From assembly GCA_030248215.1 (NCBI GenBank), contig JASANG010003331.1, positions 62,001 through 126,000 of the forward strand: DNA of 64,000 bases. Reading direction: 5' to 3'. Origin of the DNA: Enoplolaimus lenunculus (Eukaryota > Nematoda > Enoplea > Enoplida > Thoracostomopsidae). The number at the start of each line of letters is the position of its first letter. Within the stretch, counting starts at the first letter, position 1. The position numbers were made by a program, and so were the translations under genes. This document shows positions 50,371 through 61,265 of the stretch, piece after piece. The notes under the pieces are model-generated. The model made no database searches. It saw only the letters and a program-made list of their open reading frames with translations, and had not been told where the DNA came from.

Positions 50371-51163
50371 GCCCTTGCAATGATCAAAATATTTCTCTAA
50401 ATTTTTTGGTTAAAATCTTGTTAAAGTTTGGAGCTACTAAATGGAGGTATGGTGGTGGCTTCTCCAGCGCTACTGGTTCTTCTACCCGGCTCGCGCCTTA
50501 CCCACGGAAATTTTATTTTTTTACCAGTGGCTATTCCTGCGCACAACTTTACCCACAACCCGCCTTTACCCACCACTATTTCTTCTTCTGTGTTCAATAC
50601 AATGATCTAGCGATGCCATTGATAGTCGCTTGATTTACGTTACTAAAAATTGTTTAACTTTCAAAACAAACCATTAAGTAAAAAATGTAACACCGGAATA
50701 TCATTGCACATTTACAGTGTCTGGTCAATCGCTGAATTAAATTCAAATTTTAACTGCAGGTGTGTGAAGTTTGCTTAACACACATCATAAATGCAGGAAT
50801 GTTTATGAAAATTGACTAAAATTCATTAATGTACTTGGTAAAGTTGGTATATTTGAATATTTGAAACTACCAATTCTGTAGATATATTTTTGTTTTTGAA
50901 TACCTAAAATTTTAAATTACTTATAGGAAAACCGCTGAGTTCAACTGGAAATATATTTGTTGAATTAAAATTAAGATTTCCCAAGGTAAAATAATTAACC
51001 TGACGATTTAGTTCGAGGGGGTTATTTATTATAGGCTCCCCCGCCAGTGTTTTGAAAATTTTCCCATTTTGGCATAACAGTGGCTTAGGCGTCAGATTTA
51101 TGGTGTACAAGTGTACGATTGAGTTATATTTTTGTTTTTCTCGTGCGGGCACCTAACCAGACT
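50371..51163. other. Unannotated DNA
   Basis: No gene or repeat recognised. The reading frames near 50349-50633 lack domains. Confidence 0.35.
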
Positions 51164-51171
51164 ATTCGACG

Positions 51172-51523
51172 CACAACGCACCAGCGGATTCAGAAGGGAG
51201 TGGGGGGAGACGTACACCCCCATGCAGAAATATTTTTGTGATAAAATGGTAAGATCCGTTACGTAACAATTTTTCCCTCAGAAATTTTTTGCAGAAAATT
51301 ACAACTTTTCGCCTCAAAAATTTTTTGTGATACAATAAGAGTAGTAATGCCCGTACTACTAATAATGTCCCTACCTTACAATTTTTTAGTTTAGACAATT
51401 TTTGGGGAATACTGAAATGATAAGCTTACGTTACAATTTATCACTACCATTGGCAATAGCATACAGTAAAAATTGCGTTTCACAACATTTGCCAGAAATC
51501 AGAAATTTTTGAACCAGCCCCTG
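51172..51523 (-). mobile_element. GGCGGATCC-family hAT-like MITE, perfect TSD
   Basis: CACAACGCACCAGCGGATTC on the left and TTTTTGAACCAGCCCCTG on the right. It has a perfect 8-bp target duplication, ATTCGACG (51164-51171 and 51524-51531). The interior has CCCTACCTTACAATTTTT and a TACAGTAAAAATTGCGTTTC arm. This copy fixes the family's true tips as CAC.../...CTG. Confidence 0.88.
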
Positions 51524-51531
51524 ATTCGACG

Positions 51532-52299
51532 TATGGCAATTCCATATTTATTCGAATGTAATGATCATTCTTGCACCGATCGAAACACAAATACGGATAT
51601 AGATTTAGTGTTCCGCTGGATCAAGAAATGAGCCCGTGACCTCGTTATCCAGTGATGCAATATGTGATCCAAAATCGAGATGGTCAATACACGCTACATC
51701 TCGATATACATATACCTACTGATGGAACAAACCTCGTAAGCAAAGTGACCAAGAATTGAAAACGTAATTTTAAATAGTTTGTAAGGTAGTCCCCTGTACG
51801 ATTTATTAATAAAATTTTCCATTCTATTTAAATGCAAAATTTGCTGACTTCAAAAATGGGAGGTGACACCCCCTGCGCCGCCCCCTCTTGCCTGCTGTAC
51901 TACAGCCCGGCACCCTTTATCATCTCCTTGACCTGTACGGTCTGCATTCACAATTCCTTCTGCGCAAGTTTTTATGATTTATAACAATTTAAATCATAGA
52001 TCAATGTTTTTACCTTAAAAATTGTCAAATTTTTCAAAAAATACGCAAAAGTTTGTGTTACATTTACTAGCATAAGAGATAATAAAGCTTAGCCCCCCCG
52101 TTGATGCTTAAAGCTTGCGGCGTCTATGGCCCCGAAGGCCCCGACAATATGGTTTGCTACCTCGCAATATTTTTTGTCAAAATTTACCTCAGACTGCGTT
52201 TAAAGTGTCTTGTTTGCGGTTTCGGTTTGGTTTTAAATTCACTTTTATAAAAATCAATCGACCAACGGGTATGATTCACGTTGTATTGCCCCTCGAGCT
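51532..52299. other. Mostly unannotated; dispersed GCGAGCGAGA-type repeat
   Basis: About 51735-51890 carries AAGCAAAGTGACCAAGAATT, GTTTGTAAGGTAGTCCCC and CTTCAAAAATGGGAGGTGAC, matching 20590-20790. No gene. Confidence 0.4.
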
Positions 52300-52425
52300 T
52301 GTCAAAAAAATTTTTTGCGATAAAATGGTAATATCCCTACCTTAAAATTTTTTCAATCTCAGCAAATTGGCACATATATAGCATACAGTAAAAATTGCGT
52401 TTCATAACTTTTGCCAGCCCATTGT
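52300..52425 (-). mobile_element. GGCGGATCC-family MITE fragment
   Basis: TTTGCGATAAAATGGTAATA, CCCTACCTTAAAATTTTT and ACAGTAAAAATTGCGTTTCA match the 51172 copy in the same orientation; both tips are missing. Confidence 0.6.
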
Positions 52426-52539
52426 TCCGGTTGATTTATAGCGGAATTTTTTCTTTTCAAACTTAATGTTGTAATATGTTGTATCTTATGCTACCCTCCA
52501 GACCGTACAATTTTTTCTCCATCACAAAACTGACACATA

Positions 52540-52724
52540 TGCCTTAGCTTGAGCTTAAGAATGATCATATTCCTAAGCCTAACCCTAGGCCTAAGCCTAA
52601 GCGTAACAATAAACATATTCCTATGCCTAAGCCTAAGGCAAGCAAAAAAATTAGTCTAAAGCTTAAGCTTGTACTCTTTTCTTGTCTCACACAAAACGTT
52701 CCGCCTCTGATCTTTACATGGACC
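52540..52724 (-). mobile_element. GGCC/TTAGGC element, subfamily B, left-truncated
   Basis: Array blocks CCTAAGCCTAAGCGTAAC and GCCTAAGGCAAGCAAAAAAA lead to the intact end CTCTGATCTTTACATGGACC. The other tip is absent. A short GGCCCGTAGCC-family end (GAGCTGGCTACGGGCCTG) follows at 52741. Confidence 0.65.
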
Positions 52725-52759
52725 AACTTCGCCAGTAAGATGAGCTGGCTACGGGCCTG

Positions 52760-53270
52760 AATGGTACACCTTTGACTCGAGTGTTCGCGTGTTTGAATTT
52801 AACCTGAAACATGGATGTCAGATTAAATAAAAGTTTATGTTAAACCAAACTTTATTTCAATTGGCTTCTGCAAAATTATTAATATTCAACAAGTAAACAA
52901 AATTTGAAGTTTGCCAAAATTTGGACCAAAACCTAAGATTTTCCTTTAGGCTCCTGTTTTCGGTCGGGTCACTGGCGTGGCCGTTTCGGGCGGGTATAAG
53001 CTTACAAAAGAATATCGTTTACCTCAACGATTTAAAGGTTATTGTTAACCGTGTTGAAAGAGCTTTTCCAAGCCTGTTCGCAAAGTTCTAGCAGCGATAT
53101 ATCCCCTATATCACTCACTTTGTATATACCCGCAAGGTTCGAGTATTTTTCAGTCAGAAAAACACAGGTTTATAATAACTTTTGCGGTTTAGCCGGAACT
53201 TCTATTGTTCCTCGTTCAAAGCACACAAAAACGGTATTTTTGACACGTTGTTAGCGAGGGTTTAGGTAAA
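52760..53270. other. Unannotated DNA
   Basis: No gene or repeat recognised. Confidence 0.35.
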
Positions 53271-53278
53271 GCTGAAAA

Positions 53279-53480
53279 AGCCCACGTATAGAACAGGGCC
53301 GGATCGTTTTCCGAAGGGGCTATAATAGAGTCAGTTTAAGCTATAGACTACTTTTTTGCTTAGGCTTAGGTTTAGGCTTAGGCTTAGGCTTAGAAATTGG
53401 CTCATTCATGCGCTTAGGCTTAAGCTTAGGCTTAGGAATATGCTCATACTACTGTTCCGGTCCTGTTCTATACATGGGCC
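53279..53480 (+). mobile_element. GGCC/TTAGGC element, subfamily A
   Basis: AGCCCACGTATAGAACAGGG to CCTGTTCTATACATGGGCC. Target duplication GCTGAAAA / GCTGAAAG (7 of 8). It has two TTAGGC blocks separated by AAATTGGCTCATTCATGCGC. Confidence 0.88.
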
Positions 53481-53811
53481 GCTGAAAGTATCATACCAAA
53501 GTCTTTGAAACGGGTTTTTGGTACGTAACATTGTGCTGTATTTGTAGGCTTTGTTTGGCTCTCAGGATTTTGTGCCTAAATCAGTAAACCTAATATGCAG
53601 CATTAAGGTCTGCTAGTGTAGTGAGTGATTATTAACCTTAACCCAACGATTCTGTATATAGCGAAATGGTATTAGCGTAGATTTTAGGCACAAAAAGCAA
53701 AAAATTATAAGGTAGTGACCTTACCATTTTTCGTACCAAATGGTCAGCCCGTCCAAAGTGAACGCAGTATATAGCATAGCAAATACCGCGAGCGAAGCGA
53801 TCGTGAAGCCA
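53481..53811. other. Unannotated DNA with dispersed repeat words
   Basis: AAAATTATAAGGTAGTGACC at about 53701 and GCGAGCGAAGCGATCGTGAA at about 53788 belong to the dispersed families; no boundaries. Confidence 0.35.
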
Positions 53812-53930
53812 AGCCTAGTTTTCGTTAGACAAATGCAACAAAATTGTAAGGTAGGAACCGTACCATTTTATCATTAATAATTTTCTTGAGTGGACGCCTT
53901 CACGCGTCCGCCTGGATCCGCCTTTTTGGT
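53812..53930 (+). mobile_element. GGCGGATCC-family MITE, right part
   Basis: ACAAAATTGTAAGGTAGGAA and CCATTTTATCATTAATAATT lead to CCGCCTGGATCCGCC. The left end is missing. The minus-strand frame across it is incidental. Confidence 0.55.
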
Positions 53931-54112
53931 GGGCTACGGCGTCCCACAAGAATTTCTCTGCAAAGTTTACACTCTGTCGACACCGAATTCTGGCAGTAGG
54001 CTGTTGGACATCGAAAGCTCCGAAAAGTTTGGTTCTTTTGAAACAAAAATTGCCTGCTATATTTCTAGCCGTACTATTTATATTTGAAGTTGCTATCACT
54101 TCGTTGACAAAC

Positions 54113-54283
54113 CAGGCCAGCAGCCAGCACACCTTAACTAGCGAGGGTGGCTAAAATGGGTTCACAAGGCCCATACAAGGATTTTCAGTGACTTACGTTG
54201 CAAAGTTGAAAATTTTCTAGGACGGCCAAAGCTTTTTTCAAGAAGGATAGAACATTTCCGGCATTGTCTTGGATACGGGCCCG
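54113..54283 (+). mobile_element. hAT-like MITE, GGCCCGTAGCC family
   Basis: CAGGCCAGCAGCCAGCAC to CTTGGATACGGGCCCG. Target duplication TGACAAAC (54105-54112) / TGACAAAA (54284-54291), 7 of 8. Confidence 0.85.
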
Positions 54284-54291
54284 TGACAAAA

Positions 54292-54940
54292 TTGATAGCG
54301 AAAACATTTTTTTTTATATTTCAGTAAATTTAAGACATTTCATTTTGCAATTTATTTCTCAAAATATAAATGCACAGAAAAAAGTTTTAATTTTTTGAAA
54401 TATTTACGTATGCTTTGCGAGTTTGGATGTTTGATCGCTTATTAATGTTGTTTTGAAGCGAATTCAACCGACACAGAAACGGAAAAAAGCGGACATGGCG
54501 AATCGGATTAAAAGTTTAAAATTTTAAGCTCTAGTTGTTTTCAGGATATACGTAATGCTAACAATTAAGTATAGTTTGGATTTCACGGGATTCGCGAAAA
54601 GCTTAGACGAATTTCGCAGTTTTAAAATGTAAAAATTTCATAAAATAAGGCCGTAATCAACGACTTTAAAATTTTGGGGTCAGAAACATGCGATTCGTTC
54701 AACTGTTGACCTAGTTTTTTGTAATTATTCGCTATTTTTTGCAATAATACTCTACTGTGACAGTTTTTTTGTCAAGTTCAATCTGATTTTAGCTATAAGC
54801 AACGATGGATCAAGGGGGGTGGGGGGTATGTGTCCCGTCAGCGACTCCTGCCCCGCTGAAAATTTGGTAATGCAAATTGTTTATCCGAAGCTTAAAATGT
54901 GTTTTCTAGTAAAGTTGCTTAAAAATACGCCCGAGTTATA
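54292..54940. other. Unannotated AT-rich DNA
   Basis: No gene or repeat recognised. Confidence 0.35.
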
Positions 54941-54948
54941 ATTCAAAA

Positions 54949-55290
54949 GGCCAATGTTACTTTTAGTGGCGTAACAGTAGATTAAGCGTATTCCTAAATT
55001 TAAGCCTGTGCCTAAGTGTAAGCGTTGCAAAAGCGTATTCTTAAGCCTAAGCCTAAGCGTTGCAAATGCGTATTCCTAAGCCTAAGCCTAAGCGTTGTAA
55101 AAGCGTATTCCTAAGCCTAAGCCTAGGCCTATGCGTTGCAAAAGCGTATTCCTAAGCCTAAGCCTGAGCCTAAGCGTGGCAAAAATGTGTTCCTAAGCCT
55201 GAGTCTAAGCAAAAATGTAATCTATAATCTAAACGTATTCTTTTATAGATCCACCAGAAACCTGGACGCCCCTTAAAGTAAACATGGGCC
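54949..55290 (-). mobile_element. GGCC/TTAGGC element, subfamily C, perfect TSD
   Basis: GGCCAATGTTACTTTTAGTG to CTTAAAGTAAACATGGGCC. It has a perfect 8-bp target duplication, ATTCAAAA (54941-54948 and 55291-55298). The interior has four blocks of CCTAAGCCTAAGCG joined by TTGCAAAAGCGTATTCCTAA, period about 44 bp. The subterminal CCACCAGAAACCTGGACGCC contains the family mini-hairpin. Confidence 0.94.
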
Positions 55291-55444
55291 ATTCAAAAAA
55301 TATCGATAACTTTGCTACAACCTATGATACAGCATTTTAACGGGGTAAATATATTTACATAATTTTAGATTAATGATAACGTGGTTCCCGACCAAAAAAA
55401 TTGCCAGATCCACAGCCACTTAAACGAACCTTTCGAGTTACGCT

Positions 55445-55533
55445 ATGGTTTGCTGTGCCGCACGGGGCCGCTCGTCACATATGAAAAGTTAAGATGACGC
55501 GCGTCGCCGTGCGGTAAGCATAGCGCAACCGTA
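55445..55533. mobile_element. CGTC-rich foldback element, short
   Basis: GGTTTGCTGTGCCGCACGG to GCGGTAAGCATAGCGCAACC. It abuts the next copy at 55535, separated by TAAT or less. Confidence 0.55.
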
Positions 55534-55534
55534 A

Positions 55535-55737
55535 TGGTGGCTCTATACTTTTGATGACGTCCGGCGCCGTCCGTCACCAGTACGTCACCAGTACGTCACC
55601 AGTACGTCATCAGTCCCGTCATCGTACGGTATCGTACATGAATTACACATATATGATATTGTACGGTGCGTACGATACCGTATGCGGTGACGAACGGCGC
55701 CGGACGGCGCCCACAGTCAAATATAGCGTCACCCTTA
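55535..55737. mobile_element. CGTC-rich foldback element
   Basis: GGTGGCTCTATACTTTTGAT to TCAAATATAGCGTCACCC. It has three ACGTCACCAGT units and the central CGTACGGTATCGTACATGAA palindrome. Confidence 0.7.
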
Positions 55738-56065
55738 GGCTTTATGCACCGTAGCCGAAATATTTCACCCTGGAGCCAAAGATGGACGTATCTTTATTTC
55801 AATTTCTGCAATATGATACACTGCACCGTTTGCATATTCAATCAAATAATCGGTCTCATAGTTACTTCTTAGCTTCCTAACCGGTTCATATCTACCACTC
55901 AGGGGGGCACCCAATCCGGGGACTACGACGGTCGCCGCTTCTCACTCTGTTATTCTATTGGTTAACGTAAGCTGCGTCATAGAATCATCGTTAACGATTG
56001 GCCAAATCTTTTCTTCAGAATCACTATTTTAGTCGTTTTTTCGATGCCGGCACCCATTAATCTCC
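55738..56065. other. Unannotated DNA
   Basis: No gene or repeat recognised. Confidence 0.35.
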
Positions 56066-56247
56066 GAGGGCGTCCCCATGAGGATATTGGAGGACCATGC
56101 TCTACCGTTCAAATTTGGCTGTCGCCCCCCCCAAATAGACTCGGTCGTTCAATGTCAACTGTGGGGGTGTCCAAAATTAATTCGGTGCAACCAAAATTAT
56201 TCTGTGCCCCACCCCCCAAATTTAATTTTCAGCGGACGCCCCGTTTA
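56066..56247. mobile_element. GGGCGTCCGC-type MITE
   Basis: GAGGGCGTCCCCATGAGG on the left and AATTTTCAGCGGACGCCCC on the right. The interior has AAAATTATTCTGTGCCCC and GACTCGGTCGTTCAATGTC. This is the copy with the clearest inverted tips. Confidence 0.65.
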
Positions 56248-56643
56248 ATCTGTAAATTCCTCGGTGGGCTACTGATTACAATTAATTGCCTGTGGGACAT
56301 GTAAGCCTTGGGGGAGAATTGACTTAGATGTTGCAGTAATTATTAGTGTTGCGTTGTGCTGATAAAAGTGGTTAGGCTGTCACAAATATGTTATTCTGTG
56401 TATGACGCTTTGATTGTGGTACCATATTGAGCCTATTTTTATTGGTTCCCGGGGGGGTGAAATCGTTATTGGTATTTATAAGATGTTTAAGGTCTGAATT
56501 AGGCCCATACTCAGGGCGCTTAGGGTTGTTTGGAAAAATATAATTTGGAGTATATTGTTGTTAAATACGTCATTTCGAGGTTAGGTCACAAGAAGACGAG
56601 ATGGACAAATTTAGGTAAATTACTCTAGTCGGTAGCCAAGCGC
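56248..56643. other. Unannotated DNA
   Basis: No gene or repeat recognised. Confidence 0.35.
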
Positions 56644-56800
56644 GAATGGCTCGTAGCCAGCTCACCGACCTTGGGGGGCTAAAAATGTATCATGCGGGGC
56701 ATACACGGGTTCCCAATGATTACACGGAATGTTGAAATTTTCTCAAGGGGAGCCATCAATTTTCTGGAAGGGGCTCCGCACCGCCTTGGCTACACCTTAG
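56644..56800 (+). mobile_element. hAT-like MITE, GGCCCGTAGCC family, diverged
   Basis: GGCTCGTAGCCAGCTCACC on the left; GGGGCATACACGGGTTCCCA and TTGAAATTTTCTCAAGGGG inside; the right end CGCCTTGGCTACACC has lost the GGGCC. Confidence 0.62.
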
Positions 56801-57413
56801 CTACCGCGACCGAAGAGGGCTCTGAAGGCCCAGTAACGTAAAAATTTTGTGGACCCATCTATGAATTTGGAATGATGTTACCAATTTAGCGCTTGTACAT
56901 TTTCCTGCCACAGTTAGCGTTTAGGCTTTAGGTTTAGGCAAAGGCTAAGACTTCGAAATAGATTACCGTTTTCCTAAACTCTAGCCTAAGCCCAAAGCCA
57001 AATAATGTACTAACCAGGCTGTAGAAACTGATTTGTGTCGCATGGACTGACAGGAAACGTTGATGAACAAAGCGGATTGAAATATATTACTCAATTCCAA
57101 ATATTCGTTTCTGAAACAGTCGATCCGGTCATCTCATAGGCGAGCACCTTGAGGCAGCTGCCTCAACGGCCTCCGGAATCACCAGCCCCTGCCTTAGCCT
57201 AAGCGTTGAGGAAGTGTACAAGAACCCACCCGCTTAATAGTTTGTACATTAGTCAATTTTTACACGGTGTTCAAATAATTCATTAATTCTATTTTGGAGG
57301 TTTCTAAATAAATTTATTCAAATTCTTCGCACTCAAAAACCTTTTAGTAGTGAAATTACATCGCTTGTAACCCTAATAATTAATGAAATATACACAGCGT
57401 TCTGTCATACTGC
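56801..57413. other. Unannotated DNA; degenerate TTAGGC-like patch
   Basis: AGCGTTTAGGCTTTAGGTTT (about 56917) faces CTCTAGCCTAAGCCCAAAGC (about 56980), an eroded inverted arrangement without element tips. No gene. Confidence 0.35.
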
Positions 57414-57421
57414 CAAATTCT

Positions 57422-57624
57422 GGCCCATGTAATGATCAGGGGCGGAACGTTTTTCTGTGGGACTGCAATAGAGGAAGTTTACGCTTTAGACTAATTTTTT
57501 AGCTTGGTTTATGCTTAGGCTTAGGTTTAGGCTTAGGAATATGCTCATTCTTACCGCTTAGGCTTAGGCTTAGACTTAGGAATATGGTTATAATACTGTT
57601 CCGCCCCTGTTGTTTACATTGGCC
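57422..57624 (+). mobile_element. GGCC/TTAGGC element, subfamily B
   Basis: GGCCCATGTAATGATCAGGG to CCCTGTTGTTTACATTGGCC. Target duplication CAAATTCT / CAAATTAT (7 of 8). Two TTAGGC blocks are separated by AATATGCTCATTCTTACCGC. Confidence 0.9.
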
Positions 57625-58023
57625 CAAATTATCTACACAGCTTCGCTCCACCCACGTTGATTAACCAGAAACGGGCAAATTTGTGCCCAAGCAACGCTCA
57701 TCAGATATCTTGAAACAAGGTACAGCTTACAACTTTGAAGTGGTTTCAAATTACTAAACAGTTTTTACCACAGGCTAAAGATCATATTTTAGCATAAATT
57801 CGCAATGAAACACAATATTTCAGATACGAAACGTATTTTTTCTGATTTCTGTAAATTTCCAAATGAACCGTATTGCAAAATCGTCGAAATTAACCAAGGC
57901 TAAGGGCATTGAACTGGACGGGGGGGCGGTGAGTTACAAGGATTGTAAGCCCCTTTGCCAGACAACTTAGAAAAAAAAACAGTAACGCAATGGTAATAAA
58001 TACTACAAATGATAACAAAAGAT
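57625..58023. other. Unannotated DNA
   Basis: No gene or repeat recognised. Confidence 0.35.
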
Positions 58024-58173
58024 CAGGCCCGTAGCTAGCTCACCTTGCTAGGGGCTCCTAAAACTTTTTAGGAGGGGCATTTAAGGGTTTTTAATGACTT
58101 GCGGACAAGGTTGGAGATTTTCTAAGGGGTCCCAAAATTTTTCCAGGGGGGATGAGCACCCCCCCATGGGCCC
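58024..58173 (+). mobile_element. hAT-like MITE, GGCCCGTAGCC family
   Basis: CAGGCCCGTAGCTAGCTCAC to CCCCATGGGCCC. The right tip lacks the GGCTAC portion, so it is either truncated or diverged. Confidence 0.66.
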
Positions 58174-58444
58174 TTAATGTCTAAATCGCATACAGTACTA
58201 TAGCTATTGTATTAGCTATGGTACTAATCAGTAGATAAAAATGTCCATTTACAATCCACCCGCAAACCGGCATTTTTCATCTACTTTAGTGGTTATGCTT
58301 TTTTGGCTAGCCAACTCCGATGTGTGTCTTATTAAAGAATACAACCCCCGTGAACAAAATCCTTGCACAACCTCTAAGCAAGGGTTGCTAACCAGTAAAA
58401 TCGCCCCTCCCCTTACCAAGTATTTATTAGTCCGAAAACTGTAT

Positions 58445-59237
58445 GAGTTGCGCTATACTTTTGTTGACGTCCGACGCCGCCCGTCACCGTGCGGCATCGT
58501 ACGCAAATAACTCACGTACGATAACGTATGGTACGAACGGTGACGGACAGCGCCGCACGGGTGACGTCCGGCGCCGTCCATTGAGTTGCGCTATACTTTT
58601 GTTGACGTCCGACGCCGTCCGTCACCGTGCGGTATCGTACGCAAATAACTCACGTACGATAACGTATGGTACGAACGGTGACGGACAGCGCCGCACGGGT
58701 GACGGACAGCGCCGCACGGGTGACGTCCGGCGCCGTCCATTGAGTTGCGCTATACTTTTGTTGACGTCCGACGCCGTCCGTCACCGTGCGGTATCGTACG
58801 CAAATAACTCACGTACGATAACGTATGGTACGAACGGTGACGGACAGCGCCGCACGGGTGACGGACAGCGCCGCACGGGTGACGTCCGGCGGCGCCGTCC
58901 ATTGAGTTGCGCTATACTTTTGTTGACGTCCGACGCCGTCCGTCACCGTGCGGTATCGTACGCAAATAACTCACGTACGATAACGTATGGTACGAACGGT
59001 GACGGACAGCGCCGCACGGGTGACGGACAGCGCCGCACGGGTGACGTCCGGCGCCGTCCATTGAGTTGCGCTATACTTTTGTTGACGTCCGACGCCGTCC
59101 GTCACCGTGCGGTATCGTACGCAAATAACTCACGTACGATAACGTATGGTACGAACGGTGACGGACAGCGCCGCACGGGTGACGGACAGCGCCGCACGGG
59201 TGACGGACGGCGCCGGACGTCGAGTATAGCGCAACCC
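58445..59237. mobile_element. CGTC-rich foldback element amplified into five tandem units
   Basis: Five head-to-tail units start at 58445, 58583, 58742, 58904 and 59063 (each GAGTTGCGCTATACTTTTGT). Spacings are 138, 159, 162 and 159 bp; the 21-bp difference is one GACGGACAGCGCCGCACGGG subrepeat. Each unit keeps the GGTATCGTACGC / ACGTACGATAACG palindrome. Only the last unit has the true right end (GAGTATAGCGCAACCC). The 265-residue reading frame is an array shadow. Confidence 0.88.
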
Positions 59238-59382
59238 TAAATGGTTCTTTCGGGTTTTATTAATAACGAATGCGAAAACGTGTGTAGTTTCAAACCGTTC
59301 TCGGATGCGACCGTTCAACTCAGATGTGTGCCTAATTTGATCCAGATCCTAAGCGTAAACCTAAACCTAAGCTTAGTACCCA

Positions 59383-59594
59383 TATTCTCAAATGCGTATA
59401 TTACACCGATCATCAGTTAGCGATAGGTTTTGAACCTGACGAGCACCTGCAATTGCAGATCTCAAAACTGGTTCAAAAATATGCCAAATCAAAAGCGAAC
59501 AATGTGCTGAATTTGAAGCGCCCCCCATGCGCTGGTTCCAAAGTTGCAGGACCTATCACCGACTGGTTGTAGGTGCTACACACATTTGAGAATA
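59383..59594. mobile_element. TATTCTCAAATG-family MITE, copy 1
   Basis: Inverted ends TATTCTCAAATGCGTATA and CACACATTTGAGAATA. Inner inverted words are ATCAGTTAGCGATAGG and CCTATCACCGACTGGTTG. About 212 bp. No coding sequence. Confidence 0.68.
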
Positions 59595-59812
59595 CGGGCG
59601 TAAGCGTCGACGAAGATTGTAGCTAGGATTTCGTTTCAGGAAGGGATAAATTCATGTCAATGTTTTAGGACAGACCGTAGCCTCCGAGCATGTACTATAT
59701 TCTTGTTCAGAGGGGGAAATATTCAATTAATACCTCTTCATAAATACGCCCCTTGGATCAACGTTTACCGTAAGCATAAAAATTAGTCTACTGTCTACAC
59801 GGTCTGCGGCTC

Positions 59813-60018
59813 ATATTGTCAAATGTGTATATCAACTATCATCAGTTAGTAATAGGTTTTCAAACTCACTATTGCAGTTGTTGAACTCAAAATTGGTACA
59901 GGAGTAGTGCAAATCATATGCCAAAAATGTACTGGTTTTTAAGCCTCAGCATTCACTGATTTCAAAGTTACAAGACCTATCGCCAACTGGTTATAGGTGC
60001 TATACACATATGAGAATA
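59813..60018. mobile_element. TATTCTCAAATG-family MITE, copy 2
   Basis: ATATTGTCAAATGTGTATAT to ATACACATATGAGAATAC, same orientation and internal order as 59383 (ATCAGTTAGTAATAGG, CCTATCGCCAACTGGTTA) but more diverged. Confidence 0.66.
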
Positions 60019-60096
60019 CGTGTCTAGATCTTAATCATTATTGTTTACCTCTCGCATAAGGGCCGAAATTAACCTTCAAGGCATATTTAGCACCAG

Positions 60097-60230
60097 CAGA
60101 GGCGGATCCACAAAATTTCTGGCCGTAGGGGTGCGAACAGGCAAATGTAATGAAAGCAAAAATTATAACGTAGGGGGACCTTATCATTTTATCACAACGA
60201 AATTTCTGACGCCCCGCTGAAGTTTATTCT
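60097..60230. mobile_element. GGCGGATCC-family MITE, right-truncated
   Basis: CAGAGGCGGATCCACAAAAT, GGCAAATGTAATGAAAGC and CTTATCATTTTATCACAACG; it breaks off after TTTCTGACGCCCC. Confidence 0.6.
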
Positions 60231-60507
60231 ACAGCAGTTGTACCTGTAAATATTTGTAGGGGAATTTTATTACTATTCCCGTCACAGAGAGCGTCCTGAT
60301 TCAAGCAGTACACGATTGGTACCGTAATTTGATCTTATAGGCCAGTTTAAAATTTAAACCTGTAAAATTTAATTTTTTCCGAAAACGATGAAACATTACA
60401 CTGTAGTACATAAATTTTAGCAGTAACAATTATACGCGCTGCTGTTTAGCTTGTAAAAGCAAGCTTATAGTTGCTGAATTCAGCTCCGGTTTGATCTGAA
60501 TTTGAAC

Positions 60508-60695
60508 GTTTAATGTTACTTTAAGCGGCGGAACAGTAGATTAAGCGTATCCCTAAACCTAAGCCTAAGCGTTGCAAAAATGAGTTCCTATGCCTAAGCC
60601 TAAGCCTAAAACCTAAGCAAAAAATATAATCCAGTACCTAAACCTACTCTTAAGAACAACCAGAAACCTGGACGCCCCTTAAAGTAACATGGGCC
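60508..60695 (-). mobile_element. GGCC/TTAGGC element, subfamily C
   Basis: GTTTAATGTTACTTTAAGCG to CTTAAAGTAACATGGGCC. The left tip is mutated and no target duplication can be read. A short array is present. Confidence 0.72.
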
Positions 60696-60839
60696 AGTAT
60701 CATTAACTGCATACCTACCACATTTTTTAGATTAAGGATTAGGCTCACGATTAGGTTTAGGTGTCAGTTCTTAGTTAGCCTTTGAGTTACGCTTTAGGCA
60801 AGCGTATCCCGAAACCTAACATTAAGACCTATTGAAGTA

Positions 60840-61265
60840 CTGTAGTGACTCGAATAAGAGAATGGTACTCATTTTGAGTCTCAATCAATAGGAATCGGTA
60901 TCTCTAATAATAGTACGTAGGCGGATGGAGACCCTAAACCCAAATTGGAGTCCATAAATGTTAATTATTCCTAATTGTAATGCATAAATGACTCAAGGAT
61001 CAGATAAAGTTGAGTTCGAAACTTTAAAGCATACTTAAGTTTTAAAGTACATTCCTATTAGTATAACCTTGCATCATCGCTCAACCTTTTGATACTAGAA
61101 ACATAAACGTTTAATTAAACGGATAGTTGCAATACCGTATATATACCGGTACGAAAGACGGCGGCGGGAGGGTTAAAAATAACTAACAGTCCGTAACCGA
61201 ATAACACGGAGGGTATCCTAGGCCAAATAAGTTTCAGTCCCCCCGTCTTATTCGGGTCACTACAG
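60840..61265. mobile_element. TA-flanked mariner-like MITE, 426 bp
   Basis: CTGTAGTGACTCGAATAAGA and TCTTATTCGGGTCACTACAG, nearly perfect inverted ends, with TA at 60838-60839 and 61266-61267. Aligns with 23802-24244. Confidence 0.85.

Noticed and set aside
58443-59240. 265-residue repeat protein
   Set aside because: Five copies of a foldback-derived unit; the 159- and 162-bp spacings are multiples of three, which keeps the frame open.
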